Program-made: the position numbers and the translations under genes
From: Rhodobacteraceae bacterium UBA3087
Lineage (GTDB): Bacteria; Pseudomonadota; Alphaproteobacteria; Rhodobacterales; Rhodobacteraceae
Assembly: GCA_002367285.1 (NCBI GenBank)
Contig: DFBF01000196.1
Coordinates: 3,352-19,048 of the forward strand
Reading direction: 5' to 3'
DNA length: 15,697 nt
Notes under the pieces: model-generated
Databases searched by the model: none
Told to the model about the DNA's origin: nothing
What the model saw: only the letters and a program-made list of their open reading frames with translations
Part shown: positions 1-6,438 of the stretch, in pieces
Numbering within the stretch: position 1 is the first letter of the stretch
Layout of the letters: the number at the start of each line of letters is the position of its first letter

Positions 1-40
1 GCTGGTGCGCAAGAAGGCCGACCGGCTGATGAAGGGGTAG
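1..40 (+). CDS. possible 3' end of an unidentified gene
   Basis: The frame beginning at base 2 is open and ends in TAG at 38-40, giving the tail LVRKKADRLMKG. A basic, helical C-terminus like this is plausible, and the convergent arrangement with the minus-strand gene ending at 180, with two hairpins between them, fits a gene end here. Only twelve codons are visible, so neither family nor reality can be established. Confidence 0.35.
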   Translation, partial: LVRKKADRLMKG

Positions 41-94
41 GTCCCGCGCCGACAGGGCAGTGCCCGCATCGGTGGACCTCCCGCCAACCGTCCC

Positions 95-152
95 CCCATC
101 AAAGATGGGCCTCCGCCTGTTGGGCGTGGCCATGGTCGCAGGCGACCATGGC
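95..152. terminator. two hairpins between convergent genes
   Basis: Two inverted repeats lie between the possible gene end at 40 and the minus-strand gene end at 180. The first is CCCATC-AAA-GATGGG at 95-109. The second is a perfect 11-bp repeat, GCCATGGTCGC-AG-GCGACCATGGC, at 129-152, with only two bases between the arms. Neither is followed by a T-run on either strand, so a classical intrinsic terminator is not shown. The position suggests transcript ends or mRNA-protecting hairpins for both converging transcripts. Confidence 0.45.
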
Positions 153-179
153 GTATGTGCGATCCCTCAGTGTTTCGCC

Positions 180-1331
180 TCAACGGCATTGCGGCTGGGC
201 TGAAAACCCCGGCGCGATCCGGGCCATTTCCTGCGCGGCAGCCCCGCGCACGCCAGAGCTGCCCGCCGGAGCCACGTCCAGCCAATAGGCTGTCGGGCTA
301 AACCTCATTTGCATGGCGATCCAGCCAGCCTGATGGGTGACCAGGCGGCCATCAGACCCCGGGCACAGATCGAGCAGGGCCATGGCGCCCATGTGGTCCT
401 GAACGGCTATGAAATTACCGGTGGAATACACCACGGGGGTCGCGCCTTGTGGCCCCGCGACCACCTGAAACGGTTGCGCCACATGCGGGTGCGTGCCGAC
501 CACCGCCGTCGCCCCGGCACCCACCAGATCCTGGGCCAGCGCCCGTTGCTGCGCGTTCGGGCTGTTGTTGTATTCCACGCCCCAGTGGGGCAAGACGATC
601 ACGCCCGCAACCTTGGGGTCCGCCCCCTCGCGCCGCACCATCGACAACAGCTCGGCCTTGTCGCGGTAACACATCAAGACCTGGCGTTCCGGGTCAGGAA
701 GACCATTGGTCGAAAAGCTACAGGCGATGAAACTCAGCGTGCCCGCCGGCGTCTGACGTCTCAGAACGAAATCCCGCGCAGCCCCGCCCCGGATCATTCC
801 GACCGACGGCAGACCGGCCCGTGACAGTTCCGCCAAGGTCAGGTCCGCACCGCGCGCGCCACGATCCATCGAATGGTTGTTAGCGGTGGTGACCAGGTCA
901 AACCCGCCCGCTTTCAAGTCCGCCAAGATCTTCGGGTGATAATTGAAGGTGGGAAAGCCGGTATAAACGTCGCTGCCCCAGACCGGACCGGGATCGCGCA
1001 GCTTGGCGCCTGCGCGCGTCAGGCCGGGGGCAACCGGCCCCTCAAGGTTGGCAATGGCGATATCAGCGCCTTCGATGAACGGCGCGGCCTGGGCCCAGAC
1101 ATGGCGGAAATCACGTGCATAGCCCAGCTGTTGCAACTGCCAGTGCAGCAAGACATCGCCGACAATGGCCAGACTGACCCGCGGGCCGGGCGCACAGGCG
1201 TTCAGTGGCGCGGCCTCAAACACCGGCGTGGCGCGACACTGGCCCGCAGGTGTGGTGCGCGCGGCCACAGGTTGGTCCACCTGACAGCCCGCCAGGATCA
1301 CCAATGCCAGTCCCGCCAAAATTCTGATCAT
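180..1331 (-). CDS. CapA family lipoprotein (PGA_cap metallophosphatase-like)
   Basis: The 383-residue product begins with a lipoprotein signal: basic MIR, a hydrophobic run, then lipobox LAGC with Cys16, so it should be lipid-anchored outside the inner membrane. Residues about 51-330 match the CapA/PgsA fold (PGA_cap, a calcineurin-like phosphoesterase relative). Visible motifs are IVGD at 56-59, NLEGP at 95-99, ANNHSMDRG at 150-158, LPHWGVEY at 247-254 and GTHPHV at 279-284. Founding members take part in poly-gamma-glutamate export or anchoring in Gram-positives. No capB, capC or pgsE neighbours are present, so a capsule role is not supported and the substrate is unknown. The start is preceded by a GGGGG stretch six bases upstream. 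It lies 147 bases downstream of the MATE gene and probably has its own promoter. Confidence 0.88.
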   Translation of the reverse strand: MIRILAGLALVILAGCQVDQPVAARTTPAGQCRATPVFEAAPLNACAPGPRVSLAIVGDVLLHWQLQQLGYARDFRHVWAQAAPFIEGADIAIANLEGPVAPGLTRAGAKLRDPGPVWGSDVYTGFPTFNYHPKILADLKAGGFDLVTTANNHSMDRGARGADLTLAELSRAGLPSVGMIRGGAARDFVLRRQTPAGTLSFIACSFSTNGLPDPERQVLMCYRDKAELLSMVRREGADPKVAGVIVLPHWGVEYNNSPNAQQRALAQDLVGAGATAVVGTHPHVAQPFQVVAGPQGATPVVYSTGNFIAVQDHMGAMALLDLCPGSDGRLVTHQAGWIAMQMRFSPTAYWLDVAPAGSSGVRGAAAQEMARIAPGFSAQPQCR

Positions 1332-1356
1332 GTCTGCCCCCGAAAGTCCTGCTCAA

Positions 1357-1385
1357 CAGCCACCACGTCAGCGCAATCCTGTCAA
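1357..1385 (-). promoter_or_regulatory. candidate promoter of the CapA-like gene
   Basis: On the minus strand a perfect TTGACA -35 hexamer (1385 to 1380) is followed after 17 bases by TGGCTG (1362 to 1357), a poor -10. It sits 26 bases upstream of the CapA start, in the 147-base gap after the MATE gene. The -35 is convincing and the -10 is not, so this is a candidate only. Confidence 0.3.
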
Positions 1386-1478
1386 CCTGCGGCCCCGGCG
1401 CAGCGGGGTGGGCGACCACGACCGTCAGGCCGGACAGATCCCCTCAAAGGGTGGGAGCTGCGGCGGGGCGGAAATGGC

Positions 1479-2831
1479 CTAGGCCGCAATCCTTGAGGAC
1501 TTGGCCCAAAAACGCCAGCTCATCAAAATGCCCGCCAGCGCCAGGCCCAGCACAAGGCCCATCCAGACCCCTTCGCCACCCCAGCCCCAGCGCACACCCA
1601 TGACATAGCTGATCGGTACGCCGACGCCCCAGTAACTGATCGCCGCAATCACCATCGGCACGCGGGTGTCCTGAACGCCGCGCAACAGGCCCAGCGTCAT
1701 CACCTGTGCCGCGTCGGCAAACTGGAACAACGCCGCCACCGCCAACAGACTGCTGCCAACCACCAGAATATCGGCGCGCAGAGGCTCATCCGGGTCCAAA
1801 AAGATACCTATCATTGGCTCAGGCACGGCCAGGAACATCGCCACCGCCGCCAGGGCAAACCCGATCGACAAGATCAGAACCGCCCCTGCCCCACGCCGCA
1901 ACCCGATCTCGTCACGTCGCCCGACAGCCCGACCCGCCCGCACCGTGGCGGCATTGGACAGGCCCACATGGACCATGAAAAACAGGCTGACGATCTGGAT
2001 GGCAATACCATGCGCGGCCAGCTCCAGCGTACCGATCCAGCCCATGATCACGGTGGAGGCGGAAAACAACCCCGCCTCGGCCAGGCTGGTCAGGCCGATC
2101 TGACCCCCCATGCGAAACACTTCGCCCAGAGCCTCCCAATCAGGCCGCCACAACCGATGAAACAAGCCATGTTCGGGCAACACACGAATGGCATAGACAA
2201 TCAGCGCGCCCATGCTGACCACCTGCAAGCTGACCGAGGCAATCGCCGCCCCGCGCACGCCCAGTTCCGGCGCACCCCAGTTGCCAAAAATCAGCGCATA
2301 GTTCAGCAACCCGTTCAGGATCGCGGCAATCAACGTGGTCCACAGCACAACGCGGGTGCGTTCCAGCGCGGCCAGATAGCTTTTCAGCACCATCACCATC
2401 AGCGCCGGGAACATGCCCCAGGCGGCAATGCGCAGATACTCCTGTGCGATCAGGGCCAGGTTTTCCTTTTGCCCCATCGCTTGCAGGATCGGCGCACTGA
2501 ACCACAACAGCGGCAACACCGTGCCCGCAACCCCCATGGAAACCCACATGCCCATGCGCGTGATGCGCCGTACGCGCGTATCATCGCCTTCTTCGCTGGC
2601 GGCGGCCACCATCGGCATGACCGCCCAGGCAAAGCCCGATCCCATGATGAACAGGATGAAAAAGAACGTGCCGCCCAGCGTGACAGCGGCCAGTTCCTGC
2701 ACACCGTACCAGCCCAGCATCAGCGTGTCGGTGACCTGAACCATGAACTGCGCCAGATGGCTGCCCACCAGCGGCAGGCCCAACACCAGCGCGGCCCGCA
2801 TATGGCCGCGATATGTCATTTCGGGTTTCAT
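1479..2831 (-). CDS. MATE family efflux transporter (NorM-like)
   Basis: A hydrophobic protein of about 450 residues with roughly twelve membrane segments in two similar halves, the usual MATE length. The N-terminal segment GLPLVGSHLAQFMVQVTDTL and the following MLGWYGVQELAAV are typical of the first MATE repeat. The family exports cationic drugs and metabolites across the inner membrane using H+ or Na+ gradients; the substrate here is unknown. The frame is open to a TTG at 2867, but no ribosome-binding site precedes it. ATG at 2831 (MKPEMTY) or 2819 (MTYRGHM) gives the normal family N-terminus; I chose 2831, and the Shine-Dalgarno signal is weak for both. It begins 42 bases after the methyltransferase stop, so the two are probably co-transcribed. 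Confidence 0.9.
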   Translation of the reverse strand: MKPEMTYRGHMRAALVLGLPLVGSHLAQFMVQVTDTLMLGWYGVQELAAVTLGGTFFFILFIMGSGFAWAVMPMVAAASEEGDDTRVRRITRMGMWVSMGVAGTVLPLLWFSAPILQAMGQKENLALIAQEYLRIAAWGMFPALMVMVLKSYLAALERTRVVLWTTLIAAILNGLLNYALIFGNWGAPELGVRGAAIASVSLQVVSMGALIVYAIRVLPEHGLFHRLWRPDWEALGEVFRMGGQIGLTSLAEAGLFSASTVIMGWIGTLELAAHGIAIQIVSLFFMVHVGLSNAATVRAGRAVGRRDEIGLRRGAGAVLILSIGFALAAVAMFLAVPEPMIGIFLDPDEPLRADILVVGSSLLAVAALFQFADAAQVMTLGLLRGVQDTRVPMVIAAISYWGVGVPISYVMGVRWGWGGEGVWMGLVLGLALAGILMSWRFWAKSSRIAA

Positions 2832-2873
2832 CCGACCAGTGGTAGGCGAGCCCCCGTCAGACGGCAAGCACGA

Positions 2874-3470
2874 TCAATCAGGCTTGCGCGCCACCAGGTC
2901 GATCAGCGCCGACAGACCCGAATGTCCGGGGCCTTCGCCCAGCACGCGGTCATGGGACTGCAATCGCTCGATCTCTAACGCACCAAAGGCGTCGCGCAAC
3001 AGCGCCTCGGTATACAGAAAATCGATGTTGCCCGGCCCTCCGGTGCGGTACTCTAACTGCTTGGGCGTAAAGCCGTGCAGCATCAGCACACCGCCGGGCT
3101 TCAAACAGTGTTTCATGCCCGCAAAGGCCGTGGCCCGCGTCACCGGGTCCATGAACTGGATAAAGACCGCGACGACCAGATCAAAGACCTCGCCGTCCCA
3201 ATCCCAGGTGGCAATGTCGGACTGGCGGAAATCGACCGATACGCCGCGCGTGGCCGCCAAAGCCTGCGCTTTCTGTAAGCCAACCGGGCTGGCATCCATC
3301 GCGACGACGTCCAGGCCGCGTTCGGCCATAAAGACCGAATTGCGCCCCTCGCCGTCAGCCACGGCCAGGGTCCGCGCGCCGGGTGTCAAATAGGCGCTAT
3401 GGTCAGCCAGAAACGCCGCGGGCGCCGTGCCAAACACATAGTCCTCTGTCGAAAACCGTTCATCCCACAC
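2874..3470 (-). CDS. class I SAM-dependent methyltransferase (TehB-like)
   Basis: The 198-residue product has the Rossmann methyltransferase layout. Glycine-rich motif I is VADGEGRNSVFMA at about 37-49, the acidic end of strand 2 is in AMDAS (Asp59), SD lies at 84-85, and KPGG at 124-127 is followed by the LHGFTPKQLEYRTGGPGN segment. The VADGEGRNSV form of motif I and the YRTGGPGN stretch are typical of small TehB-like or thiopurine-type methyltransferases, whose substrates are often small nucleophiles or unknown. The start has AGGAGG about 13 bases upstream, slightly far. The upstream region carries a 10-bp tandem repeat. It is followed closely by the MATE gene, which could fit detoxification by methylation plus export; that pairing is inference. 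Confidence 0.85.
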   Translation of the reverse strand: MWDERFSTEDYVFGTAPAAFLADHSAYLTPGARTLAVADGEGRNSVFMAERGLDVVAMDASPVGLQKAQALAATRGVSVDFRQSDIATWDWDGEVFDLVVAVFIQFMDPVTRATAFAGMKHCLKPGGVLMLHGFTPKQLEYRTGGPGNIDFLYTEALLRDAFGALEIERLQSHDRVLGEGPGHSGLSALIDLVARKPD

Positions 3471-3480
3471 GGTGCCCTCC

Positions 3481-3510
3481 TGTCAGCCCCAATCAGCCCC
3501 AATCAGCCCC
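3481..3510. repeat. three tandem 10-bp units upstream of the methyltransferase
   Basis: Three direct copies of a 10-bp unit ending in TCAGCCCC: TGTCAGCCCC, AATCAGCCCC, AATCAGCCCC, then TGTCA again. They lie 11-40 bases upstream of the methyltransferase start, so on the minus strand they fall in its leader or promoter as repeated GGGGCTGATT. One helical turn per unit would suit a repeated protein-binding site, or the repeat may be slippage-prone DNA. Confidence 0.75.
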
Positions 3511-3584
3511 TGTCATATCGTCGCCTGCGCGACCGTGTCGTTGTGAACGGCTGATCTGCCGCGCACCGACCCGACCGACCGAAT

Positions 3585-4826
3585 TCAAGCCCGCAAATGG
3601 CGCAGCAGCGTGGCCGAGGCAACACCGTCCACCACCAGCCCCCGCGCCCGTTGATAGGCGCGCACGGCGGCGATGGTTTTGTCGCCAATCACCCCATCCG
3701 GGCTGCCCGCGTCAAAGCCCTTTTGACCCAGGCGGCGTTGCAATTCCTTGCGCCCCGCCAGGGTCAGCCCATTTTCATCCGGGCCAAAGTCGCCGCGCAA
3801 CCCGGCAGCACCATTGATGCGATCGGACAGGTGGCCGATGCCCAGCCCGTATTTTTCCGAATTGTTATAGCGCAGGATCACGTTGAAGTTGTGAAACACC
3901 AGAAATGCCGGCGTGCCCGGCGCTTGCAGACGCAGAATTGATCCGGCACCGGCACTGGGCAGGCTGCCGCCGCCCGCGTTGCGCACGCCCAGCGCGGCCC
4001 ATTGGGCAGATGTGCGTTTTGTACCGCGCCCCAGCCCACCGGCGAAATCCTGTGGCAAGGTCACTTCGGTGCCCCAAGGCTGCCCGGCCTGCCAGCCCGA
4101 TGCCTTCAGATAGGCCGCGGTCGAGGCCAGCGCGTCGGTCGGATCATCGCTCCAGATGTCGCGCCGCCCGTCGCCGGTGAAATCCACCGCATAGGCGCGA
4201 AACGTGGTCGGGATGAACTGAGTGTGGCCCATCGCGCCCGCCCAGCTGCCCCGCATATTGCGCGGGCTGACGTCGCCCGCTTGCACGATCTGCAACGCGG
4301 CAATCAACTGATTTTCAAAGAAACTGGCGCGCCGCCCATCATAGGCCAGCGTTGCCAGCGCGCTGATCACCGGCACCTCACCGCGCCGTTCGCCGAACTT
4401 GCTCTCCATGCCCCAGATCGCCGTGACGATCTGTTCGGGCACGCCATAGCGCGCCTCGATCCGCCCCAACAGGGCGCCGTGTCGCACCAAGGCTGCGCGA
4501 CCCTTGGTGACGCGTTCCTCGCTGGCGGCAATGGCCAGGTAATCCTCAAGCGTGCGACGTTTCTGGAACTGGTTGCGGTCGCGATCCACGACGCTGGGGA
4601 TAAAGCCCACCCCGCGAAAGGCGGCATCCAGGGTCGCGGGGCTGATCCCCCTGGCCGTGGCGCGATTGCGAAACGCGCCGACCCAGACGTCAAAGCCCGC
4701 ATTGGGCACCGTCGGCCATTGTGGCGCGGCGGCCGTGGCACCAATGGGCGCCGTCACACCGCCCTGACAGGCCGCCAATCCTAGGGCGCCAAGGCCCAGC
4801 ACGATATTCCGCCGCGATACCAACAT
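3585..4826 (-). CDS. lytic murein transglycosylase, MltB type, with peptidoglycan-binding domain
   Basis: The protein cleaves the MurNAc-GlcNAc bond of peptidoglycan to give 1,6-anhydro-MurNAc ends. From ATG at 4826 it has 413 residues. A lipoprotein signal ends in lipobox LAAC (Cys20) and carries SRRNIVLG, so Tat export is possible. An SLT_2/MltB catalytic domain spans about 40-335, with the likely catalytic Glu141 in AIWGMESKFG and the family block GSWAGAMGHTQFIPTTF at 193-209. A C-terminal PG_binding_1 domain spans about 350-412. An upstream extension to 4880 is open, but ATG 4826 has GGAGAG immediately upstream and restores the signal peptide, which decides the start. It is separated from ppk2 by a terminator and probably has its own promoter. 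Confidence 0.92.
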   Translation of the reverse strand: MLVSRRNIVLGLGALGLAACQGGVTAPIGATAAAPQWPTVPNAGFDVWVGAFRNRATARGISPATLDAAFRGVGFIPSVVDRDRNQFQKRRTLEDYLAIAASEERVTKGRAALVRHGALLGRIEARYGVPEQIVTAIWGMESKFGERRGEVPVISALATLAYDGRRASFFENQLIAALQIVQAGDVSPRNMRGSWAGAMGHTQFIPTTFRAYAVDFTGDGRRDIWSDDPTDALASTAAYLKASGWQAGQPWGTEVTLPQDFAGGLGRGTKRTSAQWAALGVRNAGGGSLPSAGAGSILRLQAPGTPAFLVFHNFNVILRYNNSEKYGLGIGHLSDRINGAAGLRGDFGPDENGLTLAGRKELQRRLGQKGFDAGSPDGVIGDKTIAAVRAYQRARGLVVDGVASATLLRHLRA

Positions 4827-4852
4827 ACTGCTCTCCGATACTGTCACGCCCC

Positions 4853-4880
4853 AACCTAGCGCGCCGGGCCGGGGGCACAA
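4853..4880 (-). promoter_or_regulatory. candidate promoter of the lytic transglycosylase gene
   Basis: On the minus strand TTGTGC (4880 to 4875) is followed after 16 bases by TAGGTT (4858 to 4853), 26 bases before the start codon. The hexamers are degenerate but of a kind common in alphaproteobacteria. The ppk2 terminator just upstream makes a separate promoter necessary. Confidence 0.35.
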
Positions 4881-4895
4881 TGGAAAACAGGCCGC

Positions 4896-4930
4896 AAAGA
4901 AAACGGGCGGCAGGTTTCCCCGCCGCCCGT
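4896..4930 (-). terminator. rho-independent terminator of ppk2
   Basis: A perfect 9-bp stem ACGGGCGGC / GCCGCCCGT (arms 4922-4930 and 4903-4911) with a 10-base loop is followed on the minus strand by TTTTCTTT. It begins 21 bases after the ppk2 stop codon. This is a strong intrinsic terminator and it separates ppk2 from the lytic transglycosylase gene. Confidence 0.9.
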
Positions 4931-4951
4931 GAAAATCGCATTCGCCTTGGC

Positions 4952-5941
4952 TCAGGTCCGGCGATGATCCGGGTGCAAACTGGCCCCCAGGATATGTTCC
5001 GAGCCATGAATGACCTGGCTGGCTTGGCCGATGATCAACGGATCAGGGGCACAGGCAACGCTCTTGTCCTTATCGGGATATTCGATCGTCGACAGGAAAT
5101 GGCGCATGCATTCCAGACGGGCCCGTTTCTTGTCGTTCGATTTAACGATGGTCCAAGGCGCATCGGCGGTGTCCGTATAGAAGAACATCGCCTCTTTCGC
5201 TTCGGTGTAGTCATCCCATTTGTTCAGCGAGGCGACATCAACCGGGCTCAGCTTCCACCGCTTGAGCGGGTCATCTTTGCGGCTGTCAAAGCGACGCTTC
5301 TGTTCTTCGCGCGTGACAGAGAACCAGTATTTATACAGGCGAATTCCGGTCCGGCTGAGCATGCGTTCATATTCAGGGGTCTGGCGCATGAATTCCAGAT
5401 ATTCATTCGGGCTGCAAAACCCCATGACCCGCTCAACACCGGCACGATTGTACCAGCTGCGATCATAAAACACCATTTCACCCTTGGTTGGCAGATGGCT
5501 CACATAGCGTTGAAAGAACCATTGGCCACGTTCCGCATCTGTGGGCTTGTTCAGCGCGACCACGCGCGCCTCACGCGGGTTCAAATGTTCCATGAACCGC
5601 TTGATCGTGCCGCCTTTGCCCGCTGCGTCGCGGCCTTCAAACAACAAAACGAATTGCTGGCCGGTCTCACCGACCCATTTTTGAACCTTCAACAGTTCGG
5701 CCTGCAATTGCGCCTTTTGCTTTTCGTAGTCTCTGCGACCCAATTTGCCTTCGTACGGGTATTCGCCGTTCTCGAAGGTCTGACGAATCTTGTCTTTGCT
5801 CACCTGCGGGAACCGCGGCGAGGGCGCGGCCTCGGCAGTTGTTTGCGCAGGCTTCTCTGCAGGCTTTTCTGCGGGATTTTGAACCGCGTTTGCCGCAGCG
5901 GGTTTTTTGGCCGAGGTCGCCCGGGACGGTGCAGTTGCCAT
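4952..5941 (-). CDS. ppk2: polyphosphate kinase 2 (PPK2 family)
   Basis: PPK2 enzymes transfer phosphate between polyphosphate and nucleotides, mostly making NTP from NDP and polyphosphate. The 329-residue product has an Ala/Pro-rich N-terminal arm (about 1-45, with a repeated AEKP), then one PPK2 domain. Walker A is GRDAAGKGG at 103-111, Walker B is MVFYDRSWYNRAGVE at 156-170 (Asp160), and the basic lid is KRRFDSRKDDPLKRWKLS at 215-232. A single-domain PPK2 with both Walker motifs intact fits a class I, NDP-phosphorylating enzyme; the class is inferred. Three in-frame starts exist. ATG 5941 has AGGAGA seven bases upstream, while ATG 5947 lies almost on that site. An FNR box and a -10 lie upstream, and a terminator follows. 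The gene is monocistronic. Confidence 0.94.
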   Translation of the reverse strand: MATAPSRATSAKKPAAANAVQNPAEKPAEKPAQTTAEAAPSPRFPQVSKDKIRQTFENGEYPYEGKLGRRDYEKQKAQLQAELLKVQKWVGETGQQFVLLFEGRDAAGKGGTIKRFMEHLNPREARVVALNKPTDAERGQWFFQRYVSHLPTKGEMVFYDRSWYNRAGVERVMGFCSPNEYLEFMRQTPEYERMLSRTGIRLYKYWFSVTREEQKRRFDSRKDDPLKRWKLSPVDVASLNKWDDYTEAKEAMFFYTDTADAPWTIVKSNDKKRARLECMRHFLSTIEYPDKDKSVACAPDPLIIGQASQVIHGSEHILGASLHPDHRRT

Positions 5942-5948
5942 GCGCATT

Positions 5949-5954
5949 TCTCCT
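5949..5954 (-). promoter_or_regulatory. ribosome-binding site that decides the ppk2 start
   Basis: AGGAGA on the minus strand lies seven bases from ATG 5941 and only one base from ATG 5947. Spacing therefore favours the inner ATG, giving a protein that begins MATAPS rather than MRMATAPS or the longer extension to 5974. Confidence 0.7.
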
Positions 5955-5972
5955 GTTTTTGATGTTGGCCAC

Positions 5973-6014
5973 ATTGTAACGATTCCAAGACGCGCGCACT
6001 TTGATCCGCATCAA
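5973..6014 (-). promoter_or_regulatory. FNR/FnrL-type class II promoter of ppk2
   Basis: TTGATCCGCATCAA at 6001-6014 matches the FNR consensus TTGAT-N4-ATCAA at all ten specified bases. Downstream on the minus strand, after exactly 22 bases, is TACAAT (5978 to 5973), five of six matches to the -10 consensus. The predicted start is near 5966, placing the FNR site centre at -41.5, the standard position for class II activation. There is no good -35 hexamer (AAGTGC), as expected when an activator replaces it. FnrL and Dnr/Nnr-type Crp-Fnr regulators of Rhodobacteraceae recognise this same box, so low oxygen or nitric oxide control of ppk2 is inferred. Confidence 0.8.
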
Positions 6015-6173
6015 GAAAAACCGCTCACCACACCCTCAAGTTAATAAAACAATTGCCCGGTCTCGACCGAACCGTCGCCATCCTGGCACTAAAACGTAAA
6101 ATTTACCTTTCCCGCGACATTATCCTGCCTCAATGCAGGGCCATTCCGGTTCTGCAGATAAAAAGGACATGAC

Positions 6174-6320
6174 ATGACGCAGCTTGCCACACTCAGCTTT
6201 GACCAGATCCTCGTCAGCCTGATGGCCACCATCGCCCTGCGCGAAGCCATGATCCTGTTTTTGCCTGATTCCATTGCAGGCCCTGACGGCTGGCTTGTCA
6301 GCACTGGCGAAGACGCCTAA
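6174..6320 (+). CDS. small protein of 48 residues, unknown function
   Basis: An open frame from ATG 6174 to TAA 6318-6320. AAAAGGA lies about six bases upstream, a good ribosome-binding site; the ATG five bases earlier is followed at once by an in-frame TGA. The product begins MTQLATLSFDQILVSLMATI and is moderately hydrophobic up to about residue 31, followed by an acidic, Gly-rich tail ending STGEDA. About three quarters of codons end in G or C, like the surrounding genes. It is divergent from ppk2 across a 232-base gap. No family was recognised. It could be a membrane-associated small protein or a chance frame; the clean start signal makes a gene somewhat more likely. Confidence 0.45.
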   Translation: MTQLATLSFDQILVSLMATIALREAMILFLPDSIAGPDGWLVSTGEDA

Positions 6321-6390
6321 CCCTTCCGGGACACGCGACGCCATGCCACACGGGCGGGCTCAATGCCCGACCGGGGGGCACCCCGCATAC

Positions 6391-6419
6391 GAAAACGCCC
6401 CGATCTTTCGACCGGGGCG
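6391..6419 (-). terminator. rho-independent terminator of the beta-helix gene
   Basis: On the minus strand a 10-bp stem with one A-C mismatch, CGCCCCGGTC-GAAA-GATCGGGGCG, is capped by a GNRA tetraloop and followed directly by TTTTCG. It starts 19 bases beyond the beta-helix stop codon. The arms occupy 6396-6419. This is a strong intrinsic terminator in the minus direction; no T-run follows it on the plus strand. Confidence 0.9.
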
Positions 6420-6438
6420 CTATCATGTGTCAGATCAA

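Noticed and set aside
180..1331. A capsule (poly-gamma-glutamate) biosynthesis locus
   Set aside because: Only a CapA-like protein is present, with no synthetase or export partners nearby; the CapA fold alone is widespread outside capsule loci.
1968..2978. A 336-codon open frame on the plus strand opposite the MATE gene
   Set aside because: His/Gln/Arg-rich shadow of transmembrane coding sequence.
4721..5962. A 413-codon open frame on the plus strand opposite ppk2
   Set aside because: Low-complexity shadow translation with no start signal; the opposite strand has complete Walker motifs, ribosome-binding site, promoter and terminator.
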